A DNA stretch of 64,000 nt from positions 1,798,001-1,862,000 of the forward strand of contig CAWFNY010000001.1 of assembly GCA_963817435.1 (NCBI GenBank), written 5' to 3'. This document shows positions 45,132 through 54,898 of this stretch, piece after piece. The notes below the pieces were generated by a model. It was not told the origin of the DNA and ran no database searches. It saw only the letters and a list, made by a program, of their open reading frames with translations. The stretch is from JADJOM01 sp963817435. GTDB taxonomy: Bacteria; Gemmatimonadota; Gemmatimonadetes; Gemmatimonadales; GWC2-71-9. A program made the position numbers and the translations under genes. Position 1 is the first letter of the stretch, and every line of letters starts with the position of its first letter.

Positions 45132-46176
45132 TCAGCTACCGAGCCGCTTCACCCTGTGCAGCAGCGCCAGCACCTTCGGCGGCAGCACCGCCGCAGCGTA
45201 GATGCCGGCGGTTCGCAGGGAGCGCGCACCGGCGCGCCAGGCCTCGGCCGCGCTGGCCCGTGCACCGGCGCGGTCGTGCATGGAAAGTTGGGTGTAGGCG
45301 AGATCCACGAGCAGCCGGCTGCCGTCCCGTCTGATAGGCCGACGCGCGCCGCATGGCGAGTGGCTGCCGCAGCCGGGCCGCCTGTTCGCCGCTCTGGAGC
45401 GCGTTGCGAATGAAGCGGCACCACGTTGGCCGGCGAGACTAGCGACTCCGCCGAGTCCCACCCGATAGCGGGAGAGCGGATCGGCCACAATTGCCGCCGG
45501 CGGCAGCGGCTGCCACACGATGGAAGAACTCAGTCTCCTCCGCTAGGCGGAAGCCCTCGTTGAATCCACCGACCTGACGCGACGAGGTCGGCTCCGGATC
45601 AGTACCGAGCTGGGCAGAATGAAGTTGCCGAGGAAGAGCGGGACGTAGAAGTCACCTGCCCAGGCGCTGTACGTCTTTCCGCTGACCTCGAGCGGTACCC
45701 GGTCGAACCACCGGTCGAAGAACTGCTCCGCGCTAACACCTTCCGCGTTGAAGACATCGAAGATTCGCTCGAACCCCTGGCGCCCGGCGGGAATCGTGTC
45801 ATCGGGCGCGATGGTGAGTGCGCCCGTCGCCGACCAGCCAAGATCGGGCCGAGCCAGCGTGCAGGGCGAGCTGCACCGCCAGCTTCTCCGGCAGCCAGAG
45901 ATCGTCGGAGTCGAGCAGGGCGATGAACTCGCCGGTCGCCTCCCGCATCCCGCGGTTGCGGGCGGCGCTCACCCCGGCATTCTGCTGGCGGATGTAGCGG
46001 ACCGGCGCCGGAAAGGCAGCGCAGACCTCGGCGCTGTTGTCGGTGGAGCCGTCGTCGACAATCAGGATTTCGGTGGCCGGGTGGGTTTGCGCCAGTACGG
46101 ATCCCACCGCGGCGGGGAGCCACCCCGCGCGGTTGTAGGACGGAATCACCACGCTGACGGTTGGAGTCGTGCTCAT
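45132..46176 (-). CDS. GT2-family glycosyltransferase, several frameshifts
   Basis: The start at 46176 reads MSTTPTVSVVIPSYNRAGW, then LIVDDGSTDNSAEVC, NAGVSAARNRGMREATGEF and ALLDSDDLWLPEKL (DxD), a clear GT-A domain. Downstream pieces in other frames include FFDRWFDRVPLEVSGKTYS, GGFNEGFRLAEETEFFHR (catalytic ED region) and DLAYTQLSMHDRAGARASA, ending KVLALLHRVKRLGS at 45132. Joining them requires several one-base removals between about 45300 and 45900. The ATG overlaps the PHP gene stop (ATGA). It is the last gene of a four-gene overlapping cassette. Confidence 0.75.
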
Positions 46177-46929
46177 GCGCGGACGGCCCGCATCACCCGT
46201 TCGTGTACCGCATTGACCAGGTCGAGCGCGGTGCGCGCGCCCCAGAGTCCGGACATCGCCAGCGCGCCGAGCGAGGCGCGGGAGTCGAAGCTCATGGTGG
46301 CGCCGCGATTGGTGAATCGCCCGGCACGCAGGGCGGCCAGCGGATCGGAGGTCTCCTCGTCCAGGAGCACGCGGGTGCCGCGGTCGTTGCGGGCATCGTG
46401 CTGATCGAGCCCCGCCGTCCCCACGACCTCTGGGCGGGTGACGCGGAGCTGGTGCAGGAACCGGATGGCCCGCGGATCGGGGAGGTAGCGGGTGTTGTAG
46501 GCGGCGTTCCACACCTCGATTGCATCGATGCCGGCGCGAACCTCTTCCGGCATCTGGTAGTTCCAGAGTACCGGGTGCGCCGCGATGGTGAATCCGGTGA
46601 CGCCGCGGGTCTGCTGAATGAACTCCGCCGGCGTGCGCGGGGCGATCCACTTCGTCAGGCCGAGTGCCAGGAGATGCAGCCCGGAGTAGCCGTTGAAGCG
46701 GTATTCGAGGCCCGGGAATGATCCGCACCCGGCTGTCCGAGACGGCGGCGCACTCCTGCTGCAGCGCCAGGTAGCGGTCCGGCTCGAAGTCCTCCGCATG
46801 GTCGGTGAGGCCGACGAAGCCGATACCCCGCTCGAGCGCGAAGGCATGCAGCGCCGCGATGGAATCGCGGCCGTCATGGGAGTATTCGCTGTGGAGGTGG
46901 ATCACCCCCATTCTGCTGTTGTCGGTCAT
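46173..46929 (-). CDS. PHP-domain metal-dependent phosphoesterase, one frameshift
   Basis: About 250 residues. HLHSEYSHDG at the N-terminus, FVGLTDHAEDF, TIAAHPVLWNY and GLDQHDARND supply the histidine/aspartate ligands of the PHP trinuclear metal site. The frame breaks near 46712 inside RIIPGLEYRFNG; removing one G from a G-run repairs it. The start ATG at 46929 overlaps the ATP-grasp stop (ATGA), and the end overlaps the GT2 start. PHP proteins in polysaccharide loci include tyrosine-phosphate phosphatases (CpsB/YwqE type) as well as phosphoesterases for small molecules; which applies here is not clear. Confidence 0.78.
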
Positions 46930-48101
46930 CGTCCCCTGACCCATTGCAGAAGCTCGTGCAGCGCCGGGGCGGGATCGCTCCAGCGGAAGACCTCACTCCG
47001 GTCGCCGGGGCGCCAGAGCGCCAGAAAATCCAGCACCGCGCGGAGCCGGCTCGGTGAGCCGGGCGGCAGCGCCAGCTCGGCATCGGACTTCGTGAGCCGC
47101 GCCAGCAGATGGTCCACGTCGCCGAGCCACCAGCGGCTGCGCACCCCGGTGCGATAGCGGTCGACCACCAGGGGTGTCTCGCCGCGGGCCAGCGCAACGA
47201 GAAGCAAGGGAAAATTCACCCCCGCGTCCACCGCGAGCTGCAGCGAGCCCCAGAACCGGCCGTTGATCTCCATCAGGTACGGCGTGCCCGTCGCCTCGTC
47301 CACCTTGTACTCGATCATCGCCACGCCGCGCCAGTCGAACTTGTCCAGCAGCGCGCGCGACCGTGCCACCAGCCCCGGCTCCGCCGCGATGCTCTCGCGA
47401 TAGACGCTCACGCCGCCCGCGGGCGGCTTCTCCCGGATGCGGCGGTGCGAGAAGACGGCCCGCGTCTCGCCGTTCCAGACCAGCAGGAAGATGCCCACCC
47501 CCGGCCCGACGATCCGGCGCTGGGCCAGGAGCGGATAGGCCTCAGTGGGAAGCCGCCTCCGCGCGGCCTCCAACTCGGTGGCATCGGCTACATGCTGCAC
47601 GCTGAGCTTCACGCCCCCCGCCACCGAGCGGGATGGCTTGAGCACGAGCGGGAATCCCATCGTCCCGAGCCCGGCCCATGCCTCGGGCTCCGGACCGGAC
47701 AGCGTTCGCTGCTCCGGCACGGCGATGCCGACCTGTCGCGCCGTCTCGAGCAGCAGCCCCTTGTCGGAGATCCGTCGAAAGCTCTCCGCGCTGGCGCAGG
47801 GGAGATCGGCACCGAGGGTCTCCCGTGCCGGCAACAGCGCGAGCATTGCCGCCTCGGTGAGCGGCAGGACGATCTCGATCCGCCACTCGTGGATGAGCTG
47901 CCGCACCGCATTCACGAACTCCGCGGGGTGACTGAGCGGATCGGGGACAGCGGCCTGTCCGGCGGCATGGCGCGACTGGCCGGCGAGCGAACGCGGCGAC
48001 CTGGCGCAGACGAAGGGCAGCGCCCCCGCCTGGCCGAGCGAGCGGACCACCGCGAGGGAGGAGCGCTGTTCCCCGTCGGTGACCAGGACCCGCGCGATCA
48101 C
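46926..48101 (-). CDS. ATP-grasp family ligase
   Basis: 391 residues. The N-terminal VLVTDGEQRSSLAVVRSLG is a pre-ATP-grasp Rossmann-like domain, PLVLKPSRSVAGGVKLSVQ the nucleotide-binding loop, and YLMEINGRFWGSLQLA carries the acidic and Asn metal ligands near residue 290. The fold matches carboxylate-amine ligases related to carbamoyl-phosphate synthase and PylC, so it may form an amide or peptide-like bond on a sugar or amino acid. The frame is intact, unlike its neighbours. GTG start at 48101, overlapping the deacetylase stop by four bases; it also overlaps the PHP start. Confidence 0.82.
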   Translation of the reverse strand: MIARVLVTDGEQRSSLAVVRSLGQAGALPFVCARSPRSLAGQSRHAAGQAAVPDPLSHPAEFVNAVRQLIHEWRIEIVLPLTEAAMLALLPARETLGADLPCASAESFRRISDKGLLLETARQVGIAVPEQRTLSGPEPEAWAGLGTMGFPLVLKPSRSVAGGVKLSVQHVADATELEAARRRLPTEAYPLLAQRRIVGPGVGIFLLVWNGETRAVFSHRRIREKPPAGGVSVYRESIAAEPGLVARSRALLDKFDWRGVAMIEYKVDEATGTPYLMEINGRFWGSLQLAVDAGVNFPLLLVALARGETPLVVDRYRTGVRSRWWLGDVDHLLARLTKSDAELALPPGSPSRLRAVLDFLALWRPGDRSEVFRWSDPAPALHELLQWVRGR

Positions 48102-49046
48102 TGACAGAAGAGCCCCGCCAGCCTGAGGCTGAAACCATCGGCCGAGAGTCCGGCCGGCACATTGAGGCGGGGAATGGCGAAGTCATCGTCCCGGCCGGCG
48201 CGATACCACCCGCCATCCACCCGGAGCCCCGCCCGATACCCTGCGGCGCGCGCCGCAGCGGCGACCGCCGGGGACCAGCGCCCGTAGGGATACGACACCC
48301 AGGGAATCACCGCGGAGAATCGTTCCCGGAGCCAGGCGAGCGGGCGGCTGAGTTCCTCCGCGAGGTCGGCACCATCGAGCCGCGCGAGGTTGGGATGGGA
48401 CCAGGTATGCGATCCCAGCGTGATCCCTGGCGCTGCCGCGCCCGGGCCAGCTCCGCCTCGCTGGCGCAGCGATTGTCAGGCGCCGGCTCCACGATCGCAT
48501 GCGACGTGGCCGAGGCCCATTCGCGGATCGAGGCATCCTGTCCCCGCAGCTCCTCCAGCGCCCGCGTGCGAAGTGTTTCCGGGAGCCCGTCGCGATCCGC
48601 GAGCGCATCCCACCAGAAGGACCGGCCGCCGAGAAATGCCGGAGTCACGAAGACCGTGGCCGGCAGGCCGCGCGAAACCAGCTCGGGGATCCCGAGGGTG
48701 ACGGCGCCGTGATAGGCGTCGTCGAAGGTGATGGCGACTCTGGGCCTTGCCGCTCGGCAGGGCGTCGAACAGCCCGGCGAGGGGCACCACCTCGTGGGTC
48801 CGGGCGAGCTGGTCGAGCTGAGCCCGGAAGCTCGCGAGCGGCAGGTGGAGCGGAGCGATCCCCGGCGAGCGTGGCGTCATCCCGGCGGATGTTGTGATAC
48901 GCGAGGACCAGCGCATCACCCCGGCCGCTCGCCCCCAGCGCTCTGGCGGCGCCGCTCCGGGCCAGGAGGGCTCTCCACTCCCTGTTTGGCCGCCTGCTTC
49001 AATCCGCCCAAGAAGCCCCCATTTCCCCCTTCAGGAACCGCGCCAT
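48098..49046 (-). CDS. Polysaccharide deacetylase, several frameshifts
   Basis: Joined frames give GDALVLAYHNIRRDDAT, APLHLPLASFRAQLDQLART, a TFDDAYHG motif, GGRSFWWDALADRDGLPE, GSHTWSHPNLARL (metal histidines) and VSYPYGRWSPAVAAAARAAG, ending LAGLFCQ at 48098. One insertion is clear near 48870 (GGGG for GGG) and another near 48980. The start is uncertain; an ATG at 49046 (MARFLKGE) fits, but another frame change must be assumed. The active site appears complete. It is first in the cassette deacetylase, ATP-grasp, PHP, GT2. Confidence 0.72.
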
Positions 49047-49130
49047 GGTGCGTAACTTGCTAACCCCAGCGGGCGATCCCGTGCGCCCTGCAGGCACCAG
49101 TGATCCCGTTGAACAGCAACGATTTATCTC

Positions 49131-51209
49131 GTGACAATATACCAAGGCCAGATGCCTGCCGCCCCAATTGATGCTCCGAGCCAGACCGTGACCAATCCCG
49201 CAGTCCCGACTCCGCCGACGTCCGGCGCCCCGATCCGGGTCGCCATCGTGGGCGGCGGGAAGATGGCTCAGCACCACGCCCGGGCGATCGCCCGCTGCAA
49301 CTTCCCCGCCCAGGTCGTCGCCGTCGCCGACCCCAGCGAAGCCGCCCGAGCCGCCATGCTCGCCATCGCCCCGGGCGCACTCGGCTTCGGGACGCTCGAA
49401 GAGCTGCTCCGGGAACAGCAGGTGGAGGTGGTGGACGTCTGCACCCCGCCGGCGACTCATGAGCGACTGGCCGAGCTGGCGCTCAACGCCGGCTGCCACA
49501 TCTACGTCGAGAAGCCGTTCGTTGCCTCCACCGAGGCCGCGAACCGGCTGATCGCGCTGGCGGAGTCGAAGGGACTCAAGATCTGCCCGGGTCACCAGCT
49601 CCTGTATGAACCGCCGGCCCGGAAGGCGGTCGAGCTGATGCCGGCGCTGGGCCGGCTCGCTCATGTGGAGAGCTACTTCTCCTTCCGGACGGTGCGCCGG
49701 AATCCCGACGGGCGGGCGCCGCTGCGTCCGGACCTGCAGTTGCTCGACATCCTGCCCCATCCGGTCTATCTGCTGCTCGACATCCTGGAGCGGTCCGGTC
49801 CGGGCAAGACCGAACTCACCGCGCTCGAGGTGGGCTCCGCCGGCACGGTGCACGCGCTGGTGCGGCGCGGCAACCTCACGGGGACGCTCGTCGTGACACT
49901 CGAGGGGCGGCCGGTGGAGAGCTACCTGCGGCTCTCGGGCAGCAACGGCATGGTCAACGCCGACTTCGTGCGCGGCACGGTGCAGCAGCTCATCGGCCCC
50001 GGCACCTCGGGCATCGACAAGCTGTTCGCACCCTATCAGATCGCCTCACAAGTCTTCTTCCGGTCCACCGCCGCGTTCGCCCGGCGGATTCTCAAGCGGC
50101 AGACGAGCTATCCCGGTCTGGCGGAGCTGTTCGAGGCTTTCTTCCGGTCGATTCGCCTGAACACTCCGCTGCCGGTGACGCCGGACAGCCTGCGGGAGAC
50201 GGTGCGGATCTGGGAGCAGGTGGCGAAGGCGCTGGAGGCACCGCCGGCGCCGAGGGCCTTCACGCCCCCGGCGGCATCGGCACCGCTGATGGTGGTGACG
50301 GGCGGCACGGGGTTCCTGGGTCAGGCACTGGTCCGCACGCTGGTGAAGGATGGGTGGCGGGTGCGGGTGCTCGCGCGGCGGGAGCCGGCGCACTGGGACG
50401 CGGAGCCGGGGGTCGAATACAAGGTGGCCGACCTCGCCAAGCCGCTGCCGCCGGAGATGCTGCAGGGCGCGTCCGCGGTGATCCATGCGGCGGCGGAGAC
50501 GGCGGGCGGCTGGGAGCAGCACCAGGCGAACTCCCTCGATGCGACGGAGCAGATGGTGCGTGCGGCGGCGGCGGCGGGTGTGACGCGCTTCCTCCATGTG
50601 AGCAGCCTGGCGGTGCTCGCGAGTCCGAGCGGCGGCAACGCCGTTCTGGACGACAGCCCGCTCGAGCCGAACAGCCGGGGACTCGGCCCCTACGTCTGGG
50701 GCAAGCTGGAATCGGAGAAGCTGGCGATCCGGCTGGGGCAGGAACTGGGCGTGCCGCTCAAGGTGGCGCGGCCGGGCGCGCTGGTGGACTACAACAGCTT
50801 CGATCCGCCGGGCCGCCTCGGCAAGCGCCTCGGACCGATGTTCGTCGCGGTGGGCAGCCCGAGCCATACCCTGGGCGTCGTCGACCTCACCTTCACGGCG
50901 CGGACGCTGGTCTGGATGGTGGACCACTTCGCCGAGGCACCGGCGGTGGTGAATGTGCTGGACCCGGTGCTGCCGACCAAGCGGGACCTGGTGCGCCGGC
51001 TCCGGAAGGCGAATCCCGGCATCAGCGTGGTGTGGCTGCCGACGGTGGTGCTGCTGCCGCTGTCGTGGTTCGCGCTGTTGCTGCAGAAGGTGCTGCGGCC
51101 CGGGAAGCCGGCGATCAACGTCGCCAAGATCTTCGCGAAGCAGAAGTACGATACGACGAGGATTGCGGGGCTGGCGAAGGCGATTGATGCCACCACGGCG
51201 GCGAAGTAG
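49131..51209 (+). CDS. Gfo/Idh/MocA oxidoreductase fused to SDR epimerase/dehydratase
   Basis: 692 residues from GTG 49131; an ATG at 49152 is a good alternative. Residues ~36-370 are a Gfo/Idh/MocA NAD(P) oxidoreductase (VAIVGGGKMAQHHARAI, VDVCTPPATHERL, HIYVEKPFV with the catalytic EKP lysine). After a Pro/Ala linker, residues ~385-690 are an extended SDR (MVVTGGTGFLGQALVRTL, YVWGK as the YxxxK pair near residue 520). Both halves act on sugars in related pathways, so a two-step oxidation/epimerisation or dehydration of one nucleotide sugar is plausible. It diverges from the cassette on its left and converges with the GT2 on its right. Confidence 0.88.
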   Translation: MTIYQGQMPAAPIDAPSQTVTNPAVPTPPTSGAPIRVAIVGGGKMAQHHARAIARCNFPAQVVAVADPSEAARAAMLAIAPGALGFGTLEELLREQQVEVVDVCTPPATHERLAELALNAGCHIYVEKPFVASTEAANRLIALAESKGLKICPGHQLLYEPPARKAVELMPALGRLAHVESYFSFRTVRRNPDGRAPLRPDLQLLDILPHPVYLLLDILERSGPGKTELTALEVGSAGTVHALVRRGNLTGTLVVTLEGRPVESYLRLSGSNGMVNADFVRGTVQQLIGPGTSGIDKLFAPYQIASQVFFRSTAAFARRILKRQTSYPGLAELFEAFFRSIRLNTPLPVTPDSLRETVRIWEQVAKALEAPPAPRAFTPPAASAPLMVVTGGTGFLGQALVRTLVKDGWRVRVLARREPAHWDAEPGVEYKVADLAKPLPPEMLQGASAVIHAAAETAGGWEQHQANSLDATEQMVRAAAAAGVTRFLHVSSLAVLASPSGGNAVLDDSPLEPNSRGLGPYVWGKLESEKLAIRLGQELGVPLKVARPGALVDYNSFDPPGRLGKRLGPMFVAVGSPSHTLGVVDLTFTARTLVWMVDHFAEAPAVVNVLDPVLPTKRDLVRRLRKANPGISVVWLPTVVLLPLSWFALLLQKVLRPGKPAINVAKIFAKQKYDTTRIAGLAKAIDATTAAK

Positions 51210-51216
51210 TCCGCGC

Positions 51217-52428
51217 TTACACCCGGTGACGAGGCGACCGCTCCCAGCGTTCGCTTCGGCCCGAGAGCAACGCACCGACTCCGAGCCCGGCACGCCAGAC
51301 CGCATAGAAGGGCAGCCGGAAGAGATCGCCGATCAGGGTCAGGCGATCGGATCGCCGGAGCAGCGCCCAGCTCGTCCATGCAACGGTTGGAACGATCGAC
51401 AGCAGGAACATCCCACCGACGATTCGTCCGGCCGCCGTGCCGAGCAGCGACAGCGGAACTCCGAGCACCAGCGCGACCGAGGCATGAGCCACCGGGCCCG
51501 AGAAGCTCAACTCGGCCAGCGCATCGAGCCGCTGCCGCACGCTGGCGGAGGGAGATCGCAACAGCGGCAGGGCGAAGTGCGCCAGCGCCTGCCAGCGGCC
51601 CGCCTGCCACCTGCGGCGCTGCGTCCCGGTCTGCGCCAGGTTGCGCGCCTCCTGGGCATGGAGCCGGGCTCCGGGAGCGTAGTCGATCATTTCGCCTTTA
51701 GCCGTGTACCGGGCATACATCTCGAGGTCTTCGGTGAGAGAATCGGAGACCCAGCCCCGCCGGGCGAGCAGTCCAGTCCCGAGACACATCCCGTTGCCGG
51801 TGAGCACGGCATTCAGACCGGTCGCCCGCTTCAGGGCGAACTGACCGTCGTAGCGCACATCGACAAAGAGGGAGCCGAGGCGGGTAAGCCACGATTCGCC
51901 GGGATTGGAGCTGCCGAACCAGGCCTGCACCGCCTTGTCCCTGAGCGGGGCATGGCCGGCGAGTGCGTCCGCAAACCCTGGATCGAGCTCGGTGTCCGCG
52001 TCGACGATGACGACGGCGTCGTATTCAGCGAGCGGGATCTGGGCGAGCGCCCAGGCAATCGCAGCTGGTTTGCCAGGATTGGCGGCGTCCCGACGCTCGA
52101 GCACGGAGACGCCCGCCTGGCGGGCGCGGGCCGCGGTATCGTCGTCGCAGTTGTCCGCGATCACCCAAACATCGGAGCGGGCCTTCTCCGAGCGCTGCGC
52201 GAGGAGCGAGCGTACGGCGGCCTCGATCAGGAGCGCTTCGTTGTGAGCCGGGACGAGGATGGCGAGACGAGCGGCGGACACTGTGGCGGGCGGTGTCGTC
52301 CCGGCGCCGCCGATGGCGCGGAGCAGGAGACTCAGGAGATCGGAGAGGCCGGGGAGCAGCCACAGCAGGGCCACGGGAAGCAGGAGGACGGGGATGAGGA
52401 TCGAACTCGTCATTCGAAGATTCTCCAT
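51217..52428 (-). CDS. Cellulose-synthase-like GT2 membrane glycosyltransferase
   Basis: 403 residues. One N-terminal helix, then LAILVPAHNEALLIE, WVIADNCDDDT, VVIVDADTELDPG (DxD), GNGMCLGTGLL, SDSLTEDLEMYAR (TED catalytic base) and QTGTQRRRW (QxxRW-like acceptor motif), followed by several membrane helices. This full set of processive-GT2 motifs suggests chain synthesis or transfer at the membrane. It is a paralogue of the divergent gene at 52585-53790, with which it shares about 150 bases of promoter region. Confidence 0.85.
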   Translation of the reverse strand: MENLRMTSSILIPVLLLPVALLWLLPGLSDLLSLLLRAIGGAGTTPPATVSAARLAILVPAHNEALLIEAAVRSLLAQRSEKARSDVWVIADNCDDDTAARARQAGVSVLERRDAANPGKPAAIAWALAQIPLAEYDAVVIVDADTELDPGFADALAGHAPLRDKAVQAWFGSSNPGESWLTRLGSLFVDVRYDGQFALKRATGLNAVLTGNGMCLGTGLLARRGWVSDSLTEDLEMYARYTAKGEMIDYAPGARLHAQEARNLAQTGTQRRRWQAGRWQALAHFALPLLRSPSASVRQRLDALAELSFSGPVAHASVALVLGVPLSLLGTAAGRIVGGMFLLSIVPTVAWTSWALLRRSDRLTLIGDLFRLPFYAVWRAGLGVGALLSGRSERWERSPRHRV

Positions 52429-52584
52429 GACCCGCCACCGGCACTCGACTCGGATGGTCGTCCCCCCACCACGATACCCGAAACGTTAGATTGTCTGGTC
52501 AGAAGGTAACAGGCGAGTGCGGATCTCGGGGTAGCCCTCTCCCTCGAGCAGCGCTCCGCCTGCCCGACCCGAACCCCAGAGCGA

Positions 52585-53790
52585 ATGCTCGGCATCCTCG
52601 CACTACTCCTGCTCCTGCCGGTGGCGGTCGCCATCGCCCTCCCTGCGATCTGTGATCTAGCACTCTGGGTACGGGGAATCGGCCGGCCATCCTGGCTTCC
52701 GCAGTCGGAACCGAGACCCGCGAAGCTGCTCTTTCTCATCCCGGCCCACGACGAAGAGCTGCTGATCGAGCGGACGGTGGGCTCGTTGTGCGCGCAGCGG
52801 TACCCGGCCGGTGACTTGATGGTTGTCGTGATCGCCGACAACTGCACCGATCATACGGCGGCGCTGGCCCGGGCCGCGGGGGCGACGGTGCTCGAGCGAC
52901 AGAGCGAGACGCAACGGGGAAAGCACCACGCGATCGAGTGGGCGCTCGGGGTCCTCCCCTGGCGGGAATATGAGGCCGTCGTCGTGATCGACGCGGACAC
53001 CGTGGTGGAACCGGACTATTCGAGCCAGCTCAGTCGCTGGCCGGACCTCGCGCAGCGCGCGATCCAGACGTACGACCACCTGAGCAACGAACGCGAAAAT
53101 TCGCTGACCCGGCTCGCAGGCCTGCTGACCCGGACCAGATATGACATCGCCCTCCCGCTCAAGGCGGGCGCGGGCTTCAGCGTGCCGATGACGGGCGACG
53201 GCATTGTACTCGGACGGGAAATCCTGAAACGTTTTCCGTGGCACATCCAGACGATCACGGAGGGCTGGGAACTCTACGCGCGGCTCACCATCGGGGGGGA
53301 AGTCGTCCGGTACGAGCCGCGAGCCCGGCTCTATGCGCAAGAGACGCGCTCGCTCGATCAGAGCAGGAGCCAGCGTGAACGGTGGACCGCCGGCCGGCTA
53401 GGCGTCCTGCAACTCTACTGGCGAGCGATCATCGCCGGCGCTCGACTCCACCTGGTTCAGCGGCTCGACCTGTTCGCGGAGCTGATGAGCCTGGGCCCAA
53501 TCGTCCGGGCCGTCTTCGGCCTCGGCGGCGCAGCCATTTCATTGCTTATCGGGACATGGGCGGGCCACCTGCTCGCGGCCCTCTTCCTGACCGGGTTCCT
53601 GCAGCCGAGTCTCTACTCGATGCTTGTCATCGCCCGTCATCCGGAGCCGGGCCGCACCATCGCGGCGCTCGCCTACCTGCCGTTCTACGCGATCTGGCGA
53701 GTCTTCATCGCGGTGCGTGGACTGCTCAAGACCGGCATCGGCGGCGCGTGGACCCGTACCGGCCGGAGGGCGGAGGGTCTCTCCGAATAG
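52585..53790 (+). CDS. Cellulose-synthase-like GT2 membrane glycosyltransferase, altered TED motif
   Basis: 401 residues, same layout as its divergent neighbour: N-terminal helix, LLFLIPAHDEELLIE, VVIADNCTDHT, VVVIDADTVVEPD (DxD), MTGDGIVLGREIL, and SRSQRERW (QxxRW-like), then C-terminal helices ending FYAIWRVFIAVRGL. The TED base motif reads TITEGWELYAR, with Gly in place of Asp. The enzyme may therefore be inactive, or may use another base. A role as regulatory partner of the neighbouring GT2 is possible. The start ATG at 52585 fits the length of the paralogue. Confidence 0.82.
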   Translation: MLGILALLLLLPVAVAIALPAICDLALWVRGIGRPSWLPQSEPRPAKLLFLIPAHDEELLIERTVGSLCAQRYPAGDLMVVVIADNCTDHTAALARAAGATVLERQSETQRGKHHAIEWALGVLPWREYEAVVVIDADTVVEPDYSSQLSRWPDLAQRAIQTYDHLSNERENSLTRLAGLLTRTRYDIALPLKAGAGFSVPMTGDGIVLGREILKRFPWHIQTITEGWELYARLTIGGEVVRYEPRARLYAQETRSLDQSRSQRERWTAGRLGVLQLYWRAIIAGARLHLVQRLDLFAELMSLGPIVRAVFGLGGAAISLLIGTWAGHLLAALFLTGFLQPSLYSMLVIARHPEPGRTIAALAYLPFYAIWRVFIAVRGLLKTGIGGAWTRTGRRAEGLSE

Positions 53791-53811
53791 CACACTGGTT
53801 TCCGTCAGGTA

Positions 53812-54795
53812 CTACTCGGGATCCTTGCGCTGAAGAGGCAGTCCCGACAGGTACACGTGGTCGACGTCGATGTAGTCGTCCCGGGTCCTGTGGCCGCCAG
53901 ACCCTCCCCACGTCGGATTCCACTTGAACAGGTTGAATCCCAGCCTGTACATCGGTGTCACGTACACCACATCCGAGTAGTCCATCACAAGCGTGCCATC
54001 GATCCACATCCGGAAGATGCCGTTGGCGCGTTCGAGATCGTTGAGCTTGAGCACGGCCTCCCATTGATGCCACTTACCCACCGTCATCAACGGAGTCTTG
54101 CTCCGGTTCTGGTTCAGATTCCTGCCGATTCTGCCGTTCGGCTGAGGAATACCCTGTTCCTTGAACTGCACCATGAACCGGTCCTGCACTCGCTGCCGAC
54201 CGCCCCCGTTGTCGAGGAAGAAGGTCGCTTCGTTTGACCCTTTATCGTCCCGTCCAAACGCAATGAAACCGGCTTTGGTGCCGGTGGCCTGGTTCTCAAA
54301 ATCCTGGCCCTCCACCTTCAGCCAGATCGAGATATAGACGGCCCGCTTCTGCCCGGCGGCCCCGAAGCCGGCATCATCCCACCCGCCCCAATTCACCGAG
54401 CCGAGGCCTCCCTTCTGGCCCGTCGGGAACCGGGTGCGGATCACGCTCCGGGGGCTGATCGGCGCGTCGGGATCTTCGGCAATAGTCAGATTCCGGTTGC
54501 CTCGAGGAAATGCGTACCAGGTTCCCATCGCACCGGCCCGCGCACGCGGAAACCTGGGAATGACCGAGCCATCGAATTCCGCGAACGGTTCAAACTCCTC
54601 CGGCTCATGCGGCCGCTGGGCCTTCGCGGAGCGGCTCGGCTCGCCCCCACCGGGCTTCTCGCGCTCAGTGCGCTGCCCGGACGACCCGGGGAAGGGCTGC
54701 TGCGCCACAGCCGCGTTGACCGGGACTGCCAGCGGCACGGCGAGCGAGATGACCACGCCGAACAAGAAGCCTGTGAATCGGATCCGCGAGTTCAT
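53812..54795 (-). CDS. Secreted jelly-roll-like protein, possible polysaccharide lyase
   Basis: 327 residues. An N-terminal signal peptide (GFLFGVVISLAVPLAVPVNA, cut likely after AVAQ) precedes a Pro/Glu-rich linker to about residue 75, then one domain of ~240 residues: SVIRTRFPTGQKGG, GSVNWGGWDDAG, FENQATGTKAGFIAFGRDD, KWHQWEAVLKLND, GIFRMWIDGTLVMDYSDVVY. The beta-rich layout with WxxWE and a bound-ligand-like surface suggests a concanavalin-like (jelly-roll) fold, as in glycan-binding domains and some polysaccharide lyases. The same domain ends the next gene upstream. It is probably exported and acts on the polymer made by the locus. Confidence 0.75.
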   Translation of the reverse strand: MNSRIRFTGFLFGVVISLAVPLAVPVNAAVAQQPFPGSSGQRTEREKPGGGEPSRSAKAQRPHEPEEFEPFAEFDGSVIPRFPRARAGAMGTWYAFPRGNRNLTIAEDPDAPISPRSVIRTRFPTGQKGGLGSVNWGGWDDAGFGAAGQKRAVYISIWLKVEGQDFENQATGTKAGFIAFGRDDKGSNEATFFLDNGGGRQRVQDRFMVQFKEQGIPQPNGRIGRNLNQNRSKTPLMTVGKWHQWEAVLKLNDLERANGIFRMWIDGTLVMDYSDVVYVTPMYRLGFNLFKWNPTWGGSGGHRTRDDYIDVDHVYLSGLPLQRKDPE

Positions 54796-54850
54796 GATCT
54801 ACCTGTCTGTTCGTCCGGACGACGCGGTCGATTTCCCGCAACGACTTCGG

Positions 54851-54868
54851 CCCCGCAGCGATGCGGGG
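54851..54868 (-). terminator. Hairpin after the Ig-repeat lipoprotein gene
   Basis: CCCCGCA (54851-54857) pairs with TGCGGGG (54862-54868) around a four-base loop, 31 bases past the stop at 54899. It lacks a clear T-tract. It probably separates the two jelly-roll genes. Confidence 0.45.
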
Positions 54869-54898
54869 TCGACGGCAATAGCGCCATCCCGTTGACGG

